Notes under the pieces: model-generated
The model's database searches: none
What the model saw: the letters and a program-made list of their open reading frames with translations, nothing else
What the model was told of the DNA's origin: nothing
Shown: one piece after another, positions 57,256 to 64,000 of the stretch
Layout: each line of letters begins with the position of its first letter
How positions within the stretch are numbered: position 1 is the first letter of the stretch
Program-made: the position numbers and the translations under genes
Assembly (NCBI GenBank): GCA_024734495.1
Contig: JALMQS010000902.1
Span: forward strand, 186,001 to 250,000
Source of the DNA: Forficula auricularia
Taxonomy: Eukaryota > Arthropoda > Insecta > Dermaptera > Forficulidae
Length of the DNA stretch: 64,000 nucleotides
Direction: 5' to 3'

Positions 57256-57543
57256 CGAGGGATGAACCGCGATTGGAATTAGGTGTACATCGTCTTTGGA
57301 ATTACTTTGGAATTCATTAGATAATCTATTGTCTTCTACTTGGAAATTAAAGTAGAAGTGGAAGTAGATGTACACGATTTTTAGGTCGCGGTTCACCCCT
57401 CGGTTTAAACAATTAGGTGTACATCGTCTTTGGAATTACTTTGGAATTCATTAGATAATCTATTGTCTTCTACTTGGAAATTAAAGTAGAAGTGGAAGTA
57501 GATGTACACGATTTTAGGTCGCGGTTCACCCCTCGGCTTAAAC
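57256..57543. mobile_element. hAT-like MITE and tandem partial duplicate
   Basis: First copy 57256-57402 is flanked by an exact GTTTAAAC (57248-57255, 57403-57410). A second copy lacking the first 20 or so bp follows directly and ends cccctcg then GCTTAAAC. The duplicated unit includes the right target copy. Confidence 0.8.
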
Positions 57544-57884
57544 AATCTATTAATAAAAATAAGTTTTTTTTTTTTATTAAATTGATTTACCTATTAGTGG
57601 TTTTCTAAATGGGTTATTGAGAAACGAAAATATTTTTTTTCTGAAACGGCTTGAAATTTTAACTAAATCTTTCACATTGGTGGAGGGAGTTCTGGTGCCC
57701 CGCCCTTAGCGAGTGGGCTATCGTTCTGCCTTTCATAAAAAATAGTAAATATTGTCATTGGGAATGTCTTGAAATCAAATTTAACCATTCTTAAATTACT
57801 TGATTTTACAATATTTTTGACATCTTCACTGGTCATTTACCCCTAAAAACGACTGGATTCGATGAGTAAGAATTTCACTTTCGG
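57544..57884. other. No gene seen
   Basis: AT-rich; nothing recognised. Confidence 0.3.
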
Positions 57885-58350
57885 GGTTTTTTTTTTTTAA
57901 TGATAATGATGAGAGAAGGAGTTGCACCAAAAAGGTGCAACCCCTAAAAGCCTGGGTTGGCCCCTCCATCGGGAAAAGAAGAAGAAAGAATTTTATGAGG
58001 TGGGCGGGGGGTCGAAGGTATCTGTGGATACGGGTCTTAAATAGCTGAAGGTTATAAGTCGAGGGAAAGATGGTGGCAGGGAGCGAGTTCCAGTCTCTGG
58101 AGGTCATAGGGATAAAAGAGTTGGCGAAAGCGCTTGTTCGACTTTTATCCAATTTGACATCGAAGGGGTGCTGAGGGTTAGAAAACCGCGTGTTTCTCGT
58201 AAAGAGGGCATTAGGGGGGTAATTGATTTCAGCTCGACTGAACAGACACCGTGATAGTATCTGTAGTACAGGGAAAGGGCAGAAACGGTTCTTCTGTGAG
58301 CCAGGGAGTCGAGTGAGTTGGTTAGAGCTGAAGTTATGCTGAACACACTA
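57885..58350 (-). mobile_element. LINE 3' end (related family)
   Basis: On the - strand: LTNSLDSLAHRRTVSALSLY, YRYYHGVCSVELKSI, frameshift near 58140, then TSRDWNSLPATIFPSTYNLQ and IHRYLRPP. The 3' UTR carries the hairpin ggggttgcacctttttggtg and a poly-A (T run 57886-57899). 5'-truncated and frameshifted. Confidence 0.8.
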
Positions 58351-59209
58351 CAGTATGGAATATGTTATTTGCATTCTGAAATAATCATCTAAAATGTTCT
58401 CTAGCTTCGGTTTAAACGGTTTTGTTACAACTCGATCAGTCACTTAACGCATTGAATTTTTATTTATAAACGGCTGATTTAACATGTTGACTGTCAAGTT
58501 TTATATTTATTAAAAAATCGGAAAGAAATATAAAAATTGATTTTTAATGCCTTTGTGTTTTAAATTTTTGACTTTACTAATTCTCATAATTTTTATTATT
58601 AATAAGAGAAAGAATTTAATTTTTAGGACAGATTCTAAGATATTAATAGAAATATTATTAAATTGCGATATCAGAGAGGATTCATCCCCCCAGGAGTCGA
58701 ACCTAAGAACTAACATGCTTTCCGGGCAGTCGGCTCACACCCTCGAGACAAAAAACTATTATTTGTTAATCTGAACCCGAGCATATTTTTGAAAAATTTT
58801 CCAACTATTTTCAAAAATAAGATGCTCAAATCTTTAACTTTATTATTAATGAAATAATTCATAAACAATTTTATTTTTTTTTGTAAAACATCTCTTTTTA
58901 AAATTATTATTATGTTCAATTTAGAAATAAAATTAAACATAAATTATAAACATAATTTTAATCATTGTTAAAGAAAAATTACTTTAGAGATAAAATAGTA
59001 GAGCTTTAGATTTGGTATTTATCCAAAATAAAAACTTAAAAAAAATTACATTTGCCAAAAAATATGTTTTAAATAGGTAAGTTTAAATTGAGAATTGCAG
59101 AATATTATTTCTATTAAAATAAACTACAATACTTGACTGTGTATGGTAAAATAAAAAACGTTTAATAATTACTGAGACTCGAAAAACCAAGACTCATATT
59201 TTGAAATAT
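58351..59209. other. No gene seen
   Basis: AT-rich. Contains an HINE-head scrap at 59088-59118 (acaatacttgactgtgtatgg). Confidence 0.4.
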
Positions 59210-59217
59210 ATGTATAT

Positions 59218-59858
59218 TAGGGTGGCCCTTATTTTGGGTATTTTTGAATTTTTACGCTCGCAGAGGCTCATATGGTTCGAAATAAATAAAAAAAATATCA
59301 CCCAAGTCGCTATCTCAAATTTTAACCTGTGCCTCAGAGCGATGCAGGTTTCCCATCTAAATATCATGGAGTTTTTGGCATTAAACGATCAATTTTTTAT
59401 TCCGGCCAAAGTAACATTTCTAAAAATTTGAATCTCTGTAAAATTTACCCTTATAATAGTAGCTATCCTTCAGAGTTTTTTCAGATTTTTAGTTATTATA
59501 ATTTTGGAGTTACAGCTAGATAAAATACTGCCATATCTTAGTGTTAGTAAGTTATAGACTCCAAAATTATAATAGCTACAAATCTGTAAACATTCTGAAG
59601 GGTAGCTACTATTATAAGATTAAAATCTACAGAGTATCAAAATTTTTAAACCATTGCTTTGGCCCGAATAAAAAATTGATCGTTCAATGCCAAAAACCCC
59701 ATGTTATTTAGATGGGAATCTTACATCTCTCTGAGGCACAGGTTAAAATTGAGATAGGGGCTTGAAACTTGGAAGATATTTATTTTTTATTTATTTCGAA
59801 CCATATGAGCCTCTGCGATCGTAAAAATTCGAAAATACCCAAAATAAGGACCACCCTA
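59218..59858. mobile_element. hAT-like foldback MITE (TAGGGTGGCCC family)
   Basis: Ends TAGGGTGGCCC and GGACCACCCTA, exact 8-bp flanks ATGTATAT (59210-59217, 59859-59866), arms of about 300 bp. Confidence 0.85.
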
Positions 59859-59866
59859 ATGTATAT

Positions 59867-60943
59867 ATTAACTTTGGAGTCTTATTCAAGAGTCAAAGAA
59901 GTAATTTGCAACTGGAGGAAACACTATGCTACCGGCGCGGCGTAACGATTTTAACTTAGTGGTCGAATCTTTAGAAATCCCATCCACTATTACTACTCTA
60001 GGTGCCTTCAACACTCACTCACTCTATTTTACTTTCTATGTGATAGCTTAAGGAGCCCAAAGGCTCATCACTACCCCCTGTCCCTGAATTGAATTTAACT
60101 AACATTGGAGGGTTATTAAGAATCCTTAGCTACTTTTGACGATTAATTAATCCCCAAAGGCATTGCCCGTGTACACCGCGTGGAGGTGGATTCGTTCTTT
60201 CTAGCCATATCTAAGAAACTATTAAATATACCCATGTACAGTTTGCTTTGTGAGTGGCCTGGTTCTAGTAACCAGGGTTTTTCTAGGTATGCGCAGCACA
60301 GAGTTATGCTGCACATTTACATTTCTTAGGTTCTAGTTCGCTATAAATAGTATGCGCAGCTGCACGAACTGTGTGTTCGTGGAGCTACGCATTTACAGTT
60401 TGAGTATAAAGATTATGCTTATTTTTTAGTTCACAATTAATATTTATGCGTTTCGGCACGATATATGTATTCGCGGAGGTATGCATTTACAGTTCACATT
60501 TAACGTATATGGAGATATTCAGTTTATATATCAAAATTAATAATAACACTTAGTAAATCTTATCCATTAAATCTCAAGTACAATTAGGTGGCTTCAACAG
60601 CAAGTTTCCAAGAACACAAATTCCGAAGCATAAAATCACATTGTTTTTTGTTTTTTTTTCTATTAATAACTGGTGATGTTTGTTTGCTCTAAACGGGGGA
60701 TAGGTGAATAAAAGTTGCGCACTCCAGTTTATTGCTTATAACTATTCTACTTCTGTAAACTCTATTCGATGCTCCAAGTCACATATGAAAAATTGTTTCA
60801 TTTCAACATTCTGGTTATTTTTCTTCCATTTCTCGCCAGTTAAACATATTTAAACGATAGTTAATTATGTTGAGATAGTCGCAAATTGACATTTGGCCCC
60901 ATCAACATTTGCCATTTTCCTTCTTCTTTAAGATCAATATAAG
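59867..60943. other. Non-repetitive intron with tandem hairpin units 60285-60500
   Basis: Three diverged units start tatgcgcagc or tatgcgtttc (about 60287, 60350, 60443) and end gcatttacagtt-like. The middle unit has a CACGAAC-tgtgt-GTTCGTG hairpin, and a tataaata word lies at 60342. No coding frame. Confidence 0.4.
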
Positions 60944-61165
60944 GTGCAAGGAAGGTGCTGTAGGCGTCCAATCAGGTTAATCGCTTGGGGCGCCGTAGAG
61001 TGGGATCCCGTGGGTGTCAGGATGGGAGTTGGCGAATCGGGAGATGGGAACCCCCGGCGCCGTCCATCGGCGTCGTCGTCGACGTCGACGTCGCGGCGTC
61101 AGTCAGTCGAGGGCACCTGTCCCGTCCCCTCAGTCGGCCTCCTGGCATTCTCTTCATTTTTTTAA
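60944..61165 (+). promoter_or_regulatory. CpG-rich island, possible promoter/5' UTR of exon D isoform
   Basis: This GC-rich block is unlike its flanks and contains ggcgccgtagag, cccccggcgcc and a run of CGTCG/GTCGAC words at about 61070-61095, followed by gcgtcagtcagtcgagg with the initiator TCAGT. It lies 40-260 bp upstream of an in-frame ATG for exon D. All three + frames are open here (arginine-, serine- or glycine-rich), which fits a GC-rich untranslated leader better than three overlapping proteins. The parallel with the island at 45930-46248 strengthens the promoter reading. Confidence 0.4.
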
Positions 61166-61206
61166 CCCTTGCTTGCTTCATTCACTAGCCATTCATTCCA
61201 CTAGTC

Positions 61207-61295
61207 ATGACAATGGCCATTGCCTTCACACCACCTTGTAGAAGATTGAAAGAAGAGTCTTCAGATAATTCCAAAAGACGCACGCGATCCGAGAG
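61207..61295 (+). CDS. Alternative first coding exon overlapping exon D
   Basis: Reading the exon D frame leftward through the acceptor, the frame stays open to ATG at 61207 (and ATG at 61213) and is closed by TAG at 61186. Translation would begin MTMAIAFTPPC and run directly into exon D (RRLKEESSDNSK). A CpG-rich island with an Inr-like TCAGT lies 50-260 bp upstream. This is the layout of an alternative promoter with its own start codon. It is inference from frame and composition only; the extension of 11 codons is short enough that chance openness is possible. Confidence 0.35.
61242..61295 (+). CDS. Coding exon D of unidentified gene (54 nt)
   Basis: The acceptor (cttcacaccaccttgtag) ends at 61241. 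The first A completes Lys with exon C, then 17 codons read RLKEESSDNSKRRTRSE and leave AG at a weak donor (gtgctt, 61296). The peptide continues the basic, Ser-rich character of exons B and C. The same frame is also open upstream through the acceptor to ATG codons at 61207 and 61213, so the exon can serve as an internal exon (after exon C) or as part of a first coding exon beginning MTMAIAFTPPC. Downstream exons are not found before the window ends. The donor is the weakest splice site in the chain, so the 3' boundary is the least certain part of this model. Confidence 0.55.
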
Positions 61296-61390
61296 GTGCT
61301 TGTTTTCATGTTATATATTCGTAATCTTTTTTTCTTAGTCTTCTAAATTAATTAATTAGCATTGATTCTTGAAAATATATTGGTATATAT

Positions 61391-62033
61391 TAGGGTGGCC
61401 CTTGTTTTGAGTATTTTCGAATTTTTACGCTCGCAGAGGCTCATATGGTTCGAAATAAATAAAAAAAATATCTCCCAAGTCCCTATCTCAAATTTTAACC
61501 TGTGCCTCAGAGAGATGCAAGTTTCCCATCTAAATAACTTGCGGTTTTTGGCATTGAACGATCAATTTTTTATTCCGGCCAAAGTAATATTTCAAACAAT
61601 TTGAATCTCTGTAAACTTAACCCTTATAATAGTAGCTACCCTTCAGAGTTTTTTTTTTTAGATTTTTATTTATTATAATTTTGGAGTTACAGCTAGATAA
61701 AATACTGACATATTTTAGTGTTAGTAAGTTATAGACTCCAAAATTATAATAGCTACAAATCTGTAAAAATTCTGAAGGGTAGCTACTATTATAAAGATCA
61801 AATCTACAGAGTTTCAAATTTTTAAACCATTGCTTTGGCCCGAATAAAAGATTGATCGTTCAATGCCAAAAACCCCATGTTATTTAGATGGGAATCTTGC
61901 ATCGCTCTGAGGCACAGGTTAAAATTGAGATAGGGGCTTGAAACTTGGGGGATATTATTTTTTATTTATTTCGAACCATATGAGCCCCTGCCATCGTAAA
62001 AATTCGAAAATACCCAAAATGAGGACCACCCTA
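61391..62033. mobile_element. hAT-like foldback MITE (TAGGGTGGCCC family)
   Basis: Third copy, in an (AT)-rich target. Flanks GTATATAT and ATATATAT agree at 7 of 8. An AT dinucleotide tract follows to 62057. Confidence 0.75.
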
Positions 62034-62236
62034 ATATATATATATATATATATATATGTAATTATAAATAAAGAGTAATATATTTAATCTAAAATTATAT
62101 TTACCTTGCATTAACCAGGTACTTCTTTGATAATTATTTTAATTGAAATTAATGGAAGGCAGCCCAGGGGTAGTGAGGAAAGAAAAATTTAACACATATC
62201 CAAATAAGGTGTATTTTATTGGAATCCTTTCCTTTC

Positions 62237-62279
62237 AAACCGACGTTTCGGAGGATTCTTCCCTCCTTCTTCATGGTTT
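62237..62279 (-). ncRNA. Hammerhead-ribozyme-like motif, C3 mutated
   Basis: AAACC, ATGAAGA (C3 to A), stem II GGAGG/CCTCC, GAAAC, GTC, GGTTT. Stem I is five perfect pairs. The loss of C3 predicts inactivity. Confidence 0.55.
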
Positions 62280-62390
62280 CAAGGGCTCAAATGAAGGATA
62301 ACAAACAAGAATGCTTCCTTCCTCTCTCCACAGCAGTTTTTAAAACTTTTTTCTTTCTTACCAGAAGCATTGACCCCTTGAATCCCTGAA

Positions 62391-62423
62391 GAAGGATGGA
62401 AAAATCCTCCGAAACGTCGGTTT
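62391..62423 (+). ncRNA. Hammerhead-ribozyme-like motif
   Basis: AATCC, CTGAAGA, stem II GGATGG/CCTCC region, GAAAC, GTC, GGTTT. Core complete. Stem I has one T-T mismatch in five pairs. Confidence 0.65.
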
Positions 62424-62545
62424 GAAAGGAGGAAGGAATCCAATAAATTACACCTTATTTGGATATGTGTTAATTTTTTCTTTCCTCACTACCCCTGGGC
62501 TGCCTTCCATTACTTTCAATTGAGATTTCTACCAGTCCGTCTCTT

Positions 62546-62870
62546 TCCAGAGAAAATTTCGTGCAAATAAATTTTAATTAAGACTTAATAAATTTTCTGT
62601 TTCCACCAATGATGAAATGCGAACCTTGATTATTATTTTTTTTTACTTTATTTCTCTTGTATTATCAATACGTTTCGGTTCCTACTTCTTTAATCAAATA
62701 AATTTAATAAATCTTATTATTTTCTTTTTTCTTTTTTCAAAAAATAAATTTATTTATTGTTAGATCGACTATCAAATCGCTAAAAACTCATGTCAAGTAG
62801 TAACATTACTTAGACTAGAAAAAAATTTAAGCATGGTCTAATAAAAACAATTCCAGGTCATTTCATATAA
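62546..62870. other. No gene seen
   Basis: AT-rich. Confidence 0.3.
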
Positions 62871-62878
62871 TATTTAAT

Positions 62879-63606
62879 CGAGGGGTGATCCGCGATTGGA
62901 AGTAGGTACACCTCTTTGGAAGTATTTTGTAAGTACTTGGAAATATTTGGTAGTACTTGGGAATATTTGGAAGTACTTGGAAATATTTGGATGTGCTTGG
63001 AGATATTTGGAAGTACTTGGGAATATTTGGGAGTACTTGGAAATATTTGGATGTGCTTGGAGATATTTGGAAATATTTGGAAGTACTTGGAAATATTTGG
63101 ATGTGCTTGGAGATATTTAGAAGTACTTGGAAATATTTGGTAGTACTTGGGAATATTTGGAAGTACTTGGAAATATTTGGATAGTTACTTGGGAATATTT
63201 AGAAGTACTTGGAAATATTTGGATAGTGCTTGGAGAATATTTGGAAGTACTTGGAAATATTTGGATGTGCTTGGAGATATTTGGAAGTACTTGGAAATAT
63301 TTGGTAGTACTTGGCAATATTTGGAAGTACTTGGAAATATTTGGATGTGCTTGGAGATATTTGGAAGTACTTGGAAATATTTGGATGTGCTTGGAGATAT
63401 TTGGAAGTACTTGGAAATATTTGGATGTGCTTGGAGATATTTGGAAGTACTTGGAAATATTTGGATGTGCTTGGAGATATTTGAAAGTACTTGGAAATAT
63501 TTGGAATTACATGGAATTACTTGGAAATATTTGTTAGTACTTGGGAATATTTGGAAGTACAAGTGGAAGTAGGTGTACAACACATTAGGTCGCGGTTCAC
63601 CCTTCG
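62879..63606. mobile_element. hAT-like MITE expanded by an internal minisatellite
   Basis: Ends CGAGGGGTGATCCGCGA and aggtcgcggttcacccttcg, exact flanks TATTTAAT (62871-62878, 63607-63614). Normal members are 114-150 bp; this one is 728 bp because of the array at 62925-63560. Confidence 0.85.
62925..63560. repeat. 20/40-bp minisatellite
   Basis: About 31 units alternating gtacttggaaatatttggaa and gtgcttggagatatttggaa, with a 40-bp higher-order dimer in the right half. All frames stay open (Trp/Tyr/Leu/Gly-rich) because the unit lacks stops and 20 is not a multiple of 3, so each frame cycles through all three. Confidence 0.9.
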
Positions 63607-63614
63607 TATTTAAT

Positions 63615-64000
63615 TATAAATATAATAATGACACAAAAAATAGTTATTGAAATTTAGTGCCATATGTTTCTTCAATTATTTAAATATTTTATATTTTCAC
63701 TCCTACATCCCTTCAAGATACCATGACTCAACAAATATATAGGTACCTTAAATTCCGATCTAACCTTTAAAAATTTATCAATTCATCTTTTCCTTCTAAA
63801 ATATGGTACATGTCAATATTGACAAGGCTGTTAGAGCTTCTTGCATCTCCTAATCATAATAATAATAAAAAAAATGCTTTATTAAAGCATTTTTTCTTAA
63901 GTTGATAGATGCGTTGACTTAATTTATTACCTCTCACTATATCTATTTAAAACCTGACCTTATAAATTTTGAATAAACATTTGATTTGGTATTCGATCTC
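63615..64000. other. No gene seen
   Basis: AT-rich. A short hairpin aaatgctttattaaagcatt lies near 63874. Confidence 0.4.

Larger units (their letters stand above)
62150..62545. mobile_element. Foldback with hammerhead arms (AAACC/GGTTT family)
   Basis: Arms from attgaaattaatggaaggca to about 62330 and from about 62375 to tgccttccattactttcaat. A hammerhead in each arm. Same family as 30401 and 46735. Confidence 0.8.

Noticed and set aside
62900..63570. CRISPR-like regular array
   Set aside because: No unique spacers; the whole period is conserved and the context is eukaryotic.
62896..63583. Several Trp/Tyr/Leu-rich frames on both strands, up to 141 codons
   Set aside because: They are translations of the 20-bp minisatellite. 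The unit has no stop and cycles through all frames.
63868..63900. Rho-independent-terminator-like hairpin with T run
   Set aside because: Eukaryotic AT-rich DNA; such hairpins are expected by chance.

Overview
The window looks like AT-rich, repeat-dense nuclear DNA of an arthropod, probably an insect. The reasons are short and long spliceosomal introns, Jockey/CR1-type and restriction-like-endonuclease LINEs, tRNA-derived SINEs, many small foldback DNA elements, and no dense ORFs, operons or rRNA. The species is not identified, and 30603-31024 is an assembly gap of Ns.

Only one gene can be supported, on the + strand. Four small exons (46249-46310, 46379-46466, 55270-55328, 61242-61295) have consensus splice sites and compatible phases. 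Together they read through without a stop, giving about 87 residues of a basic, Ser/Arg/Lys-rich, disordered-looking protein that I cannot name. Two CpG-rich islands (about 45930-46230 and 60944-61160) lie just upstream of exons that carry in-frame ATGs, and may be alternative promoters. A ratchet-type splice site with a downstream 5' splice site (8591-8637) suggests + strand transcription through a long intron at the left end. Nearly everything else is intronic or intergenic repeat.

The most notable content is a set of foldback (long inverted repeat) elements whose arms carry hammerhead-ribozyme-like motifs: core CTGANGA, a stem II hairpin, GAAA, then a stem III/cleavage triplet such as GTC. 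They occur at 1-370, 10795-11180, 21757-22338, 22809-24053, 30400 to the gap, 37325-37530, 42818-43370, 43452-43763, 46735-46846, 48325-48590, 54730-55010 and 62150-62545. The stem I halves differ between families (AAACC/GGTTT, GCCA/TGGC, TAGA/TCTA, GTAC/GTAC, GGAA/TTCT, AACTC/GAGTT) but stay complementary, which argues for a selected RNA fold. Three related insertions have 11-13 bp target-site duplications, one of them with an empty-site copy in the window. Hammerheads are known from Penelope-like elements and retrozymes; linking these foldbacks to that class is my inference.

Other layers: (i) a palindromic family built on CCGACTTC (731-3147, 5053-6260, 14256-15440, 20730-21475, 22844-23572, 26086-27895, 41406-42150, 45075-45810); (ii) a hairpin-ended family with internal modules, resembling Helentron-derived elements (11859-13440, 15465-16115, 20036-20720, 24204-24905, 32320-33172, 33870-35245 split by a LINE, 52485-53055, 53637-54730, 56400-56958); (iii) three MITE families with 8-bp target duplications, as expected for hAT, plus a duplicated hAT transposase C-terminal remnant (50517-51230); (iv) PIF/Harbinger-like and Tc1/mariner-like MITEs; (v) LINE 3' ends at 17915, 31203, 32664, 34010, 39590, 39828 and 57885; (vi) a SINE at 47240-47630 that shares its tail with a resident LINE; (vii) tandem repeats at 3585-4325 and inside a MITE at 62879-63606. 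Several elements are nested, so relative ages can be read from the sequence.
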